Below are positions 36,201 to 47,752 of a stretch of DNA of 64,000 bases, in pieces. Position numbers and translations under genes: made by a program. The notes beneath the pieces are model-generated. The model saw only the letters and a program-made list of their open reading frames with translations. It made no database searches and had not been told where the DNA came from. Source of the DNA: Epinephelus fuscoguttatus (Eukaryota; Chordata; Actinopteri; Perciformes; Serranidae); assembly GCF_011397635.1 (NCBI RefSeq), contig NC_064760.1, forward strand, positions 27,006,856 to 27,070,855, written 5' to 3'. Positions within the stretch are counted from its first letter, which is position 1. Each line of letters begins with the position of its first letter.

Positions 36201-39200
36201 TGACCTCAGGCACATTTAGTTGCAGCTTGAAGCTACAGTGTGTATGAGGAAGGCAATGTTGTGACCTTACCTGTAGCGTCCCCATTTGACCCACAGTATG
36301 TCCTTGATACGAGGCCTCTTTCCAGCTTTGCAGTCGTTACAGAACCAGCTGCCCTGAGGCATCTCTATATTCAAACATTCCCGATGGAAAGCAGCAGGAC
36401 AGGCCTCACAGCACAGCAGACTACCCCCTACAAAATCACAGCCAAACACACTGATCAGGTTATATTTATTTTTTGGTTTATACCTCCTCATTCATTTATC
36501 TGTCTATGAAATATGAAAGAACAGGGACATATCAGGCAACTGTACACATTTGTGAGGTGTAACCAGTAAATAAATACCAGACAATTTATCTATTATCACA
36601 CATAGAGATAAAGCAGTGAAATCAAATTAACTCAACTGTGGCTGTGCCCATTTTCAATCATCTGTGTTAGTGCTTACTGATGGCACTAAACTCAGAACAT
36701 GTGGTAATGTAAAGACATATTCCTTTAGGGTTGCATGGCTTTTTAATACTTGGTTTCATAGGCAGATCTAACAGATTAGACAGCATACAAATGGAAGGAA
36801 ACGCAGCACTTTGCCAAGAGGGAGCGTTTAATTGGAAAATAGGATGGGGCATAAAAATTAATTTACAACACATTACACTCTCCCGAAGAGTGAAGCACAG
36901 TGCATTTCCAAGAGAAGCCACTTTCATGGTTTTTATTACCATTTGAAACATGGAGACAGTTCGGAAAATCAGATCCAAGTTATTTAACAGTTTCACATCT
37001 GAATCGCATATTATAATTTATTCATGATTACAGCAGTAAGGCTGTTTCAATGACAGGTTAAAATGAGCGTGAAACGAGGCCAGACTTACCCTCGGAGCAG
37101 ACAAAGCACCAGCTAACGTTGATGTGTTCGTGGTTCTTGCAGCCTTTGCGGGGAGTGAAGTGGTTTGGACAGAGGAAGCTGTTGTTTGCCAGCACCAGGC
37201 TGCCTGCTGCCATACAGTTGTCATTGGCATGATAGGCTACAGGGCAGCGAACACATCGAGCCAACCGGCCTACGGAAAAAATATACGGAGGAGCAAAGAC
37301 AGCTTAATCCATGCACATCTGGACATTTAATTTAAGTTTTGTAACAATATCCTCATGACATACAGTGCTCATGGATAGATAGATAGATAGATAGATGGAT
37401 AGAACAAAACTGGGTGGCTATCCTCACCGGTGCAAAAGAGCCAAACAAAAAAACAACAACATGATTACAAACTAAGGTAAATAAAATAAGCTATGAAAAG
37501 GAAGTAAAGAGCATGTAAAACAAAACACTGCACATATGCCCACATGCTATATTGCACATTATGCTTATGGGTAATACTATCATACTGCACATAGACTATT
37601 ATCACTTACAGCAAGTGTTTTTGGAGTGAGGCCAAACTGCCAAAATCCTTGAGGGCACACACTGTTTGTAGCATCAGGTGCTGTTTAAAGGATGTTATAT
37701 GAGCAAAGCATCTTACACAGCTGGCACTGTTTCTAATGACTCATGAGCATGATGAAAGAATCATCACTTTCAGACACTATATTGGGTATAGCTCAAACAG
37801 CTTACTGCTCCAGAAATTGGGTCTTTATTAAAGAAAAAAAAAAACAAAGTTTAATCTCCAAAACAAATCCTGGTATCTCGAGTCATGAAGCTGAAGCCCT
37901 GTTATAATGAGTGACTCAATGCTTATCCAAACTAACAGGTGACCTGGAACTAGCTGAAGATTGTGTGCTGATACCAGAAAATGAAACTCGTACACTCTTC
38001 CACTGTTTCTGGCAGTGTACTTGATCACAACATTAGAAGGAGAAAGCATTTTTTTTTTTTGAAATGGGCCAAAGAACAAAGAGACATGAAGGTAGTTGGC
38101 ACTATTAACAAAAACTGTGACGTGCATACCTGCTAAGCAGGTAAAAAAATGAAGTCAGGACTAAAGTATAATTTGCCGAGTGTATTCAGGACCATAAAGC
38201 ACAATTTTCTTAGTTATAAGAAACATGACCCTGTGGTGCCCAGTTCTTAGTATAACTAGAATTAGAACGCTTCACACACAACTCCAACATGGCAGCACAG
38301 ATGATCTGTACACTCAGCACAGTTTGAAAGTAAGCACTCAATATCAGTCACTAATTCTGTATCCGCCCAAATGTCTTCCCCCTCTGTTCCCGAATTATGA
38401 TGCTGAATAATGGCCAAAAAAGTGTTTTTCGCAGAACATTATCATGTCATAGTGAAGCTGACCTTTGACCTTATGGATATAAAATATCATCACTTCATCT
38501 TTTTTTGACCATTTTAGCCATTTGTGTGAAATTTTGTTATAATTAGCGTATGAATTCTTGAGTTATGGCCAAAAATGTGTTTAGTGAGGTAACAGTGACC
38601 TTGAGCTTTGACCACCAAATCTAATCAGTTAATCGCTGAGTCCAAGTGGACGTTTGTGCCAGATGAAATGCATTTCCTAAAGGTGTTCCTGAGATGATGA
38701 AGACGAAGACATAGCTTTATTGATCCTCACTCTCTTGTTATTTTTACTTATTACACACACAGGCCAGGAATACACACACGTACACACACAGGATCGATAC
38801 AAATGCATTAATGGAGAGATGTCAGAACGAGGGGGATATCCATGAACAGGCGGCCCAAGAAGCTGGGGGTTGCTCAAAGGCACCTCGGCAGTGCCCCCCC
38901 CCCCCCGACTGAACAACTGGCGGCGACAGCCAGGATATATAGGACGCTATGAATCTTTGTGGACCATGTCAAATATGTCATAGTTATCACATCATGTGTT
39001 TTAGATCCCCTGGGCAAAACTGGAGCTTACCTTTAGAGCTACAGATGTTGAGAGGGTTGGTGATGTGGCAGGACAGACACACATGCAGAGGGCAGCGGAA
39101 GCCTTTGTTGTGCGGTTGGGTGGCCGAGTACGCCAAGATACAGTCGGTGTGGTAAAACTTCCCACACAACGGTATTATGCAGCGCTTTACCCCATTGTCA

Positions 39201-42200
39201 GACTTCTTACACACAAAGCATGTGTGGACACCTGAAAGCAACAAACAGTAATAATAACAATTAGGCATATTTTTTATAATCAATGACAGATTCAGCCCTG
39301 CGTCAGACACAACGTGTACCCACCAGCTTTGCATTCTTGACAGAGGAATTTCCCCTTGGGAGGTACTGACAGGCCAATACACTGCAGGTGAAAGGCTCCA
39401 TAACAGTGGCCGTCACACACCAGCAGGTCTCCTGTCCTCTCACACACCTGCAAAAACATGCACAATAAGAAAGATGCTAATTATCCTGTTGAACCTATAA
39501 GGCCCAGTTCAGACCAAAGATTCATGACAAGACTGGCTGAAACTTCCAACTATTTGCATGTGCCGGTTGGCAACGTTCTGAAAACCTGCCAGTTTACACC
39601 AATGCGACTAGACGAGAGTCTGAATGGTCTCCACAGCAATGACTCTCCGTACGTCCGTTACGATTTCCAGCTTTTCTGCCTTATTTTGTTGATGAATATA
39701 ATTTGTAGCTTCTTAAAATATGTGAGATACTGGCTGTGGTTGCATTTATAGTAGTCATTAAAATGGTAAAAAACAAACAAAACAATCTGAGTGTGTGTGT
39801 GTGTGGCATGTGCACATACAGCAAGCAGCAGCAGTGACCCACTGTCAGAACAGAGGCCAGCATATGTGTCAGCATCCACAAGGATGTAAATGGGACAGAC
39901 TTTGGCTTGGAGGGGACGGAGGGCTGTTATCAAAGGATGACACAGCAAGCAAACGCACTGTCTGCTGAACTGGCCAGCTGACTTTGGCTGCTGAAACAGG
40001 TGATGTGCCTCACGTTCTAAAACCAGCCGCTGGCAACTTGACAAGCTGAGCCGCAGGCCACACTGTCAGCCGGCTTGAGTGGAGCTGAGACGGACCAGTT
40101 CACAATGCTGAAACTTTTCTCTGCAACATTCTAAAATGGCTTCATCTCGTCATCAATATTTGGTCCGAACTGGGCTCTACAAATAAATGATGTGTCAGGA
40201 GCCAAAAAAACGTTCTGGTTATGATCTCACCTGACAGACATTCTCCTTTAAGGATGCAGCTCCAATTTTCCCTTTAACATCTGCTTGAGAAGAGAGGCTG
40301 TCATTCAAACTATCAGACAGCACCTACAGAGATGAGGAAAGAGATACTGTTACACTCATGGATGCAGATTATTTTCCGCTTTAATGGAACAGCTGAACAT
40401 TACAACACGCAGACCTCAGGTTTGGCAGTTAGTGTTCCAGTGTGTACATTTTGTTTCTCCTCAGTGCTGCAGGCGTCTGCCTCGACCTCCTGCTTGGGGG
40501 TCTTGGATCCTCGAGGGCTGGGAGGCCTTTCTGGAGTGAGGACCACGGAGAGATCTTTGCTTTCTGAGTGCTCGGGGGCAGCATGGGCAGAGAATGTGCT
40601 GGGTACAGGCTTCTCTTTCTTAACAGATCCAACCTATCCAGTGGAAGATATCATTGTGTTAGGTGTACTTAAATATATTTGTCAGCATCATACAGTTAAG
40701 TTGTATATGAGTGATGATATGATTGCTTTAACTTGGTGCTTTTGTAATACCTGAGTTTTCTTAACTTTCGCCTCTGAGGTAACTCCGCTGTGTCGCTTTG
40801 GCTCCTATAAACAGATTGTGAAATACATTTATCATTTCCTCATCCAAAACCCGAACTTCCCCACCGCCATCTGAATTCCAACATACCTTCTTCTTTGTAT
40901 GAGCAACAGACACTTCTTCTATGGTACATTCCAGCACCCTGTGCAACAGCTTCCTTGGCCTCTTTCTTTCTTGGACCAATAACCCCACATCTAAAGTGAA
41001 AATAACCCAACAATAACATCTCTGGGACAAAAATTACTTTCCATCACACAGACTGATAATTGATACTGGATTAAAGATCTAGTGTGTAGGATTTGGTGGC
41101 ATCTAGCAGTGAGGGTACAGACTGCATCCAACTGAAATGTCTCATGTGTGCAAAGTGTGTACAGTGGCCGACTCAAAAACGTGAATGGCCTTATCTAGAG
41201 CTAGTGATTGGTTTGTCTTTTCTGGGCTACTGCAGAAAAAAAAGACAAAAATGTAAAGGTAAGGTAAAGAAAACACCACTATTCTTCAGGTGATTATATA
41301 CTAATAAAAACACAGTTGTGAATATTATATTCCATTCCTGCCAATACATCCCGCTAAATCCTACACTTATTTACCAGATTCAGGAGGTAGATCGGTTTCT
41401 TCTGCCGTCTCTGCATCAAGGGAGGGTTGTGTTGTGGCTGGAGATACCGAGGGTGCTACAGGAGAAAGTTCATCCTGAGATGGACTCTGTTCCAGCTCTG
41501 CTGGAGCCTGGACGGGCTCAACAGGAGACGAGGCTGAGGTAATTATTCCTGATGTGGTGCTGACATCACAGAGTGCTGTCATCCCTGACGTCTGCTGAGT
41601 ACACACGTGCAACCAAATCATCAAGTTTCAATGATAATTTACATTTTCCAGAGATGAAAATTTGTTTTTGCATTGTTATCTTGATAACTTAGCAAGAAGA
41701 CCACAAATGATGAATGATACCCATTTGTACAGACATAATAGGATATGATAGAAATATTTCAGAGCAATTTACTTCACACGTGACTGATTTTATTTAGTCT
41801 TGTGAAAGTACAAAGATTAGTTTTATGTTCATAGAAAGATACCACCCAACTCTCAGACCTTTACAGTCATGCAGTAAAATGAAAGGCAGACCTCATCACT
41901 TGGGACCCTAAACACCCCTACTCTTTTCAACTACTCCCATAGGGCAGCTGCTACAAGCACCTCTGGCCAGAAAGAGATCTTACAAAAACTTTTTAATCCA
42001 TTTTAACAAGGCCAAATAGACTTAAGAGATTTTTAATGCAGCTTTGCACACCTGCTATTACTTATGAAACGGTTTGCTTGGATTCCCACTCCACATCAAA
42101 ATCAAGGAATTGTCAAGGGCTTTCCAGGCCCAATTCCCTCAAATTCAAGGATTCAGCATGGCATAGTTTGAGACATGCATCAAGGTTAATTTCTGTTACA

Positions 42201-45200
42201 ACCCTGAGAATTTTTATAATGAGAGTGTACCAGGTTTTAGAGAAACTCACAGACGACAGCTAAAAAAAGACAGAGATGCTTGAATGTGTGAACACTTCTA
42301 AGTTGTACTGCACAGGAGGTGACAGGTGGAGCGTGAAACAGTGAAGCAACTGCAGGAGACACGCAGATAGACGTAGCATATTTACATACATTATTTTTAA
42401 AAAATCTCACAAGAACCTCGATTTCTATTTTTGTACAAAATGTAAATATTCAAGTACTCTTAAAGTCTCATGTCTATTTTCAAGAAACTTCAAGGCCTTG
42501 ATTCTTTTTTTTTTAACATGCAGAAATTATGTTCATGGATAAGTTCACGCATTAAAGTTTTACTCATGTTACCTTAGTCACGTTTATTCACCTTATATCA
42601 CTACATTCTAATAAAACAGCAGCAAGTAACGCTAGCTAACGTGACATTAACTTGCTAACTTATCACTAGCGTAAGTTGAGTCAATTATCCATGTAATAAT
42701 AAAGGATTTTTAACACTGTCAGAGTGCCTTGGATGCATTTTTAGAGTGCCTGCTTGTACTATGGACTTTTACACTGAGTGAACTGGCCAGTCATTGTTTT
42801 TCATCTTGAAGAGCACCTGATTTTCCCCTCTCAATTTCACAAACTTTCAAGGATTTCAGGGACCGGTGGGAATCCTGTGTTTTTTTGTTTTGTTTTGTTT
42901 TAAATGTGCAGAAATCGCATTCATGGACAAGCTCACGCATTTAAGTTTTATTCATGTTACCTTAGTCACGTTCATTCACATTATATCAACATGCTAATGA
43001 AATAGCAGCAAGTAATGTTAGCTAACGTAACATTAACTTGCTAGCTACCCTACCCATACAGCTACTGTAGCCAACATTATGTGGTAAATTAATTTGTGCT
43101 GTGGCCCCGTGCTGCTAACCATGGTCAAAACAAACTAAAAATAAGTGTATGAGTGTTTTGAGTGTTTATGTAAGCTTATAATGTAACCCTACGCATTAGC
43201 TTGGCGGCTGGCAAGAGCCACTTGTCTGGTGTTTTTGTTTCCATGGAATTTAGAGCAATTAAGAGGGTTTGGGGGGGACATGATGCCAATGACAGGCTAC
43301 AAAATGAAACGCATTGTTACCTTGAATAAAATAACAGATTTCTCGGTGTTTGAGCGCTGTTGGAAACATTCGGGATATTTGGATGTGGAAATGTTGCACC
43401 TTTAATGTAATTTCAGATAGGTGTATGTTTTTATGTTGTTTGTGAGACCCTAACCTAAGACAATTTTCTAGCATTATGTGATCGAAATAAAGTTTTTGAA
43501 TTTCATATGTCAAAAAGCACATTCAGATACTGAATCTTTTTCTTGAACACACAATATTCAAGAACCAAGTGAATAAAAATAAAAAGCTGTTTATAATTGC
43601 ATCAAGTGCTACTTTGAACTTTCAAAGACAGAGGGACATCTCACCATTTTGGAAGATTCTGAGGTGTGTTTCTTTGATTTCTTTTTTGGGGCAAATATTT
43701 GTTCATACTCCTCAGTTGACTCCAGGAGCCTTTTAGTCGGTTTCCGGAGACGTTTGTTTTCTGATTGCCCTGTGTAAACACACATAAAATACATTTACAC
43801 ATATATACAAGTATATCGCTCTTTTACCAATTTTACCATCTTAGTGAGCACACTGAACAGCAGCAGTTTGGTTCTTACCGGCTGTGTTGCTCATCTCTGA
43901 GAAGTGTGAGTCATTCTCTGCTTGCTTCTCAAGTCTCAGATCAAGATCTGGAAATACTTTCATGGTGTAAGACCCATTCATCTCAGCAGACACCTCAACT
44001 TCAACCTTGTTCTCAGCAGCCCCTTCGACCATCTGCCAGCGCTTCTTTGGAGCCACTGTGGATCCTGAGTTCTTGTCAAGGTAGCTGGTGGAGGGATCAG
44101 CAGCGACGGGAGGGGAAGACCCAGGATCTGCTAAGTCAGCGTGGCCACTAACAAACTCCCTGCCGTAAGCCAAGTCAGCCAGGTCCGAAGACAGGCCAGG
44201 TATGCTGAGTTTCAGTTTAGCAGGTAGTTTTTGTTTTCTACGCTGCTTGTCTGAGTTTCCGATCTGAGCGTGACCAGGAAAATCTTCACAGTGGTAGGTG
44301 TCAGCTCTCATGATAGCTTTAGTCCTGTTCTTGTTTTTCACCGCTGTGTTTCTGGGTGCTGACTGACTGTTCTCTGTTTTGATCCCTTGAGTAAAACCAT
44401 CACAATAACCCTTCAGCGGGTCTCCTCCTGTAGAAGTAGGTATGACCAGAGGTTCCTCCTTGATCAGGACTGGAGATGGCGGGAGAGTCAAAGGTTTACC
44501 CTCTTGTTCTCTGGTATCATGCATGTCTTTCAGGAGCATCAGGAAGGTACTGAATTTATAATTGGAATCAGGTCGAAATGCAGCCAACTCAGAGTCACTG
44601 CTGTCTTCCTTCACAAGAGATTTAAACATTAGTTCCTTGACATCCTGGAAAGCATCCATTGGAGACAGAGATGAGGATGGGGAAGTTGAAAATGACAGAT
44701 CTGGGTTTTCTGTCTTGACCTTAACTGGTTGCACAGAGGGTGCACTTGAGTCCACACACTTAGATTTCATCAATGAGCCATTACGAATGTATTTCTTATC
44801 AGGCTTCCTTGCACGCCGTTTCAGAGAGCTGTGATTTGTAGAGGATGATGCATTTCTGAGTGATTCCCAGTTAGGAGACCTTTCCGTTTTGATGGGTGCA
44901 TCAGTAGGTGTATTATCAGGACATTCATCAGCGTGGGCATGTGAGATTTGGCTTGTGGCCAGTGCATCTTTGAGATCAGTCTCTTCCTCTGCCTTCAGAG
45001 CCCTCGTCATCAGACGACTGCTGGCAGGAAGACTCATAGAGTGCTTTTCATTTGAACTGTGTGACATTTCATTGCAGCTGCCCAAACTCTGTTCAGATTT
45101 TGTATCTTTAGATGTCAATATATTTGTTAAATCATAAGAGGAATCACAAGGATCTGTAGAATGGTTCAAGTTTTCAGTAAACTTGGTTTTAGCTTTTGTT

Positions 45201-47752
45201 AAACCCTGTTCTCTTCTGACAAACCTGTCTGTATCCTGTACTGGAGACAATGCTGTGCGTTTAGGACGATGCAGCATTGGAACAGAATCCAGGTCTGCAT
45301 AAGGTGAGTCCTTTGGCTCATCTTTCAGTGCACGAGTTGTTGTATGAAACTGATCTGCCATGTTTGTGATGGTAGACAATTCCTTTGATCCACCAACTAT
45401 ATGGTCAAATATGTCAGACAAACATTTCTTTTTCTTCTTACAAGCTTTGCTCTTATTGGATTGAACTGCAGCAGAGTTTTTGATGATATCGTGCTCATTT
45501 CCGTTGGGGGCCATATTGGGTGACAGGGGATGACCAGGATCCACAGAGACAGAGGGGGCCTCCTGTGGCTTTTCAGTAGGGAGTGGGCTGGGCACACGCT
45601 CCTCTCCATTGACAGATACTGAAAGCACGCTTTCAGTATTCCTTTGTCGAACTGGGAGCAGAAGCTCAGCTTCTGTCACACTGACTTTCCATGCAGTCAG
45701 TAAGCTTTTGGGTATCTGCCAAGGACAGAAATAACTTTCAAAATAACGGTCACAATAACATCATATGGTACGTCTCCTTTAATTTCATGAATTTACCGTA
45801 TACTTGTAGTCTTTCTCCTTCTGCTTCCCTCTCCGTCTTAGCACTGGCAGGTCTTCAAACTGATGGCCCCCTTCAAAAGGAAGAATGGCACTCCCAGGGA
45901 CCCAGGAACATTCTACAACCTCCCCAATGGTCTTCAGGAAATACATCCGACAAGGACGAGGACTGGGAACTGAAACAAAATAAAAACAATGGTCAACTTT
46001 TACCTTGCGCACACATAGTATAAGTCCTTTGTGTTAGTGTTTACCTGTCAGGTAAAAGTCAAGTTGTGAGAAACAATTTGACAATGGAGTTCTAAAATCC
46101 ATATTCAGAGCAAACCTCTTCTCTTTACTCTCCTTATGAGTGAAACCTTACCTTTCATCTTAGTGTAGATCCTCTGGGCTGGGTCACAGGTTATGTGGCA
46201 GGGCCACCAGGGCCGTCTGTTAAATTTCGCCCACACTAAGTCCCCTTCGATGTATTTCACTGCAGGAAGAGGCTTCTTCTTTGGGCTGTTGGACTAACCA
46301 GGACATTGAAGCTACTTTAATATCTAATACAGTAAACAGTAATGTATGTCATATCCTTAGTACTGAATCAAAATTCATTCATACATTCTGAATGCACCAC
46401 CTTTGCATCCCATTAAACTATTTACACTGCTAGGAACCTGTATTGTATCTTGTGCTACCACTGATATTCAACTGTTATCTGTTGTTTTGAGTACATATTT
46501 TAAAAATCTGTGCTCCTGACATATTAGGAGTGTAAGAGAATATCAATACATGTGAACATTACAATATTATATTTGAGACAATCCATCAATTTTCAAAAAC
46601 ACTGTATCGATTGTTATTTAATAATCAACTTGAAAAGATTTGCGGCGGTGGTTCATTTTATGTTAAAATTCTTGACCACTAGACAACAGTGTTGTAATCT
46701 GTTTTATGCCATTTGACTCTTCCACTTCAACAAAACAACAAAAAGGTGGTCAGGATACAATTAAATAGTAATTATCACTTCAACACATGGGCACTCATTC
46801 TGCCTATCTTAGTGAATATACGCAACCAAGATAAACATTGACACCAACGTGTAGCCTTGGTTGTACAGAGGTAAAGTTAAAGTAAGCATGTCAGGTGTTT
46901 CAGACTCACGTTAGAGTTGGTGCCAGCTGGTGAAATCAGTTCAAGGTCAACAGGAGAAGTAAGTTCACCATCACTGTCTGACTCCTCACCCAAGCTCCAC
47001 CCATCTCTCATTGTGATTTCTGGCAGTGCACTGGGGCTTAGTGTAGGGTTGAGTTCGGATATAGTTTTGGACATCAGGTTAAAGACAGTAGGTTTATATG
47101 TTCTTTTATCCACCCCTGAGCTGCTCGTAGTCTCACAAGCAGTCACAGTTCGGTCCTGGCTCAACTTTGGGGGGTGGTGAAAAGGCGCCATGTCCTCACT
47201 GCTACTGTCCTCCCCGTCCTCCTCCTTGATGCCACTGCTGTCAAACAGCGTGGACTCAAAATGCAGGCAGCCATTGGGAATGGGAGAGCAGCGCTCCATG
47301 CTGTCAGGACTGTGAGGGGAGAAGCCATTTCTGTTCACGTCCTGCAGAGTCTCAAAGGACTCCATCTCATCATTGCCTGGAGAAGGAGGCAGCTGGACTG
47401 ATGGTGCCTCAAACTCATCATCATCGCTGATTGGGCTTGCACAGTGCAAGTGGTTCCTAGGATGGAGGTCCCTTTCTAGGTCAGGCCTGTTGACCACAGT
47501 GCTATAGTCCTGCAGTCTTTTCAGTGGGCTGTAGCAATGAGATCGGTCTGGTTGATTGTACCCAAGTACAGCTGGCTGTTTGAGGCTGGAGGATGGCAGT
47601 TGCACGGCTGACGGTTGGTCTGGCCCACGTCTCACAATGCCACATTGGTTTCCATAGGAAGTGCTCACAAGACCATTGCGGGGCCTCAGCTCTGGCTGGC
47701 CTGAGCCAAACACTGAGCCTACCCTAACAGCCGGTCTGTATGACTGATTCAT
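30205..47752 (-). CDS. nsd1: Histone H3K36 methyltransferase NSD1
   Basis: Twenty-two coding exons join in one frame (2141 residues; human 2696): 46910-47752, 46152-46293, 45797-45969, 43879-45715, 43645-43769, 41375-41591, 40887-40990, 40751-40804, 40415-40633, 40231-40323, 39324-39447, 39031-39231, 37090-37269, 36271-36427, 35966-36171, 35710-35822, 33641-33910, 33416-33532, 33152-33293, 32924-33030, 32634-32838, 30205-31001. Domain order: PWWP, long disordered region (exon 43879-45715), PHD cluster, second PWWP, AWS-SET-post-SET, PHD/C5HCH. NSD1 puts mono- and dimethyl marks on H3 lysine 36 in the nucleus; loss of human NSD1 causes Sotos syndrome. Oddities: the tail is short and acidic, the last intron uses a GC donor, the exon ending at 40415 has a weak donor (gtctgc), and the acceptor at 41591 is a tandem NAGNAG. 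The teleost paralogue (a or b) cannot be assigned. Confidence 0.97.
31342..31600. mobile_element. TTAA-associated fish repeat, left part only
   Basis: TTAA (31338-31341) is followed by AGGGACAGTTTACTCCAAAA, close to the start of a repeat family common in teleosts. The right terminus was not found. It lies in the last nsd1 intron. Confidence 0.45.
31863..32585. mobile_element. Harbinger-type non-autonomous element in the last nsd1 intron
   Basis: The ends are GGCTTCTTTCACACCTG on the left and, read inward from the right, GGGAGCTTTCAGACCTC. They are flanked by TAA on both sides (31860-31862 and 32586-32588). The open frame at 32187-32453 (minus) has a hydrophobic [20 protein letters not shown] stretch of the kind seen at the N-terminus of some fish Harbinger ORFs, but it is too short to assign. 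Confidence 0.65.
32924..33910 (-). other. nsd1: nsd1 catalytic AWS-SET-post-SET region
   Basis: Four exons (33641-33910, 33416-33532, 33152-33293, 32924-33030) encode about residues 1597-1808. The AWS part carries the Cys-rich [17 protein letters not shown]. The SET core has [36 protein letters not shown], the SAM-pocket [15 protein letters not shown] and ELNFNYN. The post-SET zinc site is [13 protein letters not shown]. All core catalytic motifs are intact. The residues around GWGL differ from mammals: [14 protein letters not shown] here versus QRGWGLRTKTDIKK in human. Confidence 0.94.
34009..34365. mobile_element. hAT-like repeat fragments in an nsd1 intron
   Basis: GAGGTGGGACCAAGTTGTTG with AAGTCACAAGCAAGTCCCAA is the start of a widespread fish hAT MITE. 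It is followed by GTTACTGTTCTAAATCAAGT-type sequence, typical of the TAACGCGTTAC family. The boundaries are unclear, and two elements may be overlaid. Confidence 0.5.
34993..35600. mobile_element. Interspersed repeat, copy 1, right end lost
   Basis: It starts AGCTCAGTTCAGACCAAAGA. It shares a colinear interior with 39501-40177, including TGAAACAGGTGATGTGC and a (GT)n tract. Similarity fades after about 35600. Confidence 0.65.
37373..37400. repeat. (GATA)n microsatellite
   Basis: About six GATA units in an nsd1 intron. Confidence 0.9.
38430..38935. repeat. Teleost interspersed repeat with poly(C)
   Basis: It contains GAGTCCAAGTGGACGTTTGTG and CAGTGACCTTGAGCTTTGACC, words of a very common fish repeat. 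TAGCTTTATTGATCC and a GGCACCTCGGCAGTG segment follow, then 13 C at 38894-38906. The class is uncertain. Confidence 0.55.
39501..40177. mobile_element. Interspersed repeat, copy 2, both ends present
   Basis: The terminal inverted repeats are GGCCCAGTTCAGACCAAAGA on the left and GAGCCCAGTTCGGACCAAAT read inward from the right. Flanking triplets are TAA and TAC, perhaps a mutated Harbinger-type duplication. It is the same family as 34993-35600, and both are in nsd1 introns. Confidence 0.65.
41075..41370. mobile_element. MITE abutting an nsd1 splice donor
   Basis: After TTAA (41071-41074) it begins AGATCTAGTGTGTAGGATTT. Read inward from the other end it is AATAAGTGTAGGATTTAGCG. This matches a common fish MITE with TTAA targets. 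Its right edge stops within about four bases of the GT of the donor at 41373-41374 for exon 41375-41591. Confidence 0.65.
42515..43046. repeat. Direct duplication of about 146 bp in an nsd1 intron
   Basis: 42515-42660 and 42902-43046 are colinear copies offset by 387 bases. Both contain TCATGTTACCTTAGTCACGT and end in ...ACATTAACTTGCTA. A T-rich run precedes each copy, so the duplicated unit may be longer than the recognisable part. Confidence 0.75.
45797..46293 (-). other. nsd1: nsd1 N-terminal PWWP domain (two exons)
   Basis: Exons 46152-46293 and 45797-45969 encode about residues 282-386. They include [19 protein letters not shown], where RPWWP is the signature, and [24 protein letters not shown] folds read methylated lysine on nucleosomes, usually H3K36me2/3. 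The match to human NSD1 is close across both exons. Confidence 0.92.

Larger units (their letters stand above)
35710..39447 (-). other. nsd1: nsd1 PHD finger cluster and second PWWP
   Basis: Six exons encode about residues 1270-1596. The first PHD has [20 protein letters not shown]. The next modules have [39 protein letters not shown] and SWCFVCSEG followed by [17 protein letters not shown]. The PWWP shows [13 protein letters not shown] and [20 protein letters not shown]. These modules read histone tails and position the enzyme. All zinc-binding cysteines and histidines I could align to human are present. Confidence 0.92.

Noticed and set aside
43765-44151. Plus-strand open frame of 128 residues
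   Set aside because: Most of it is antisense to the large nsd1 exon (43879-45715). The sense frame is protein-like and in phase with its neighbours.
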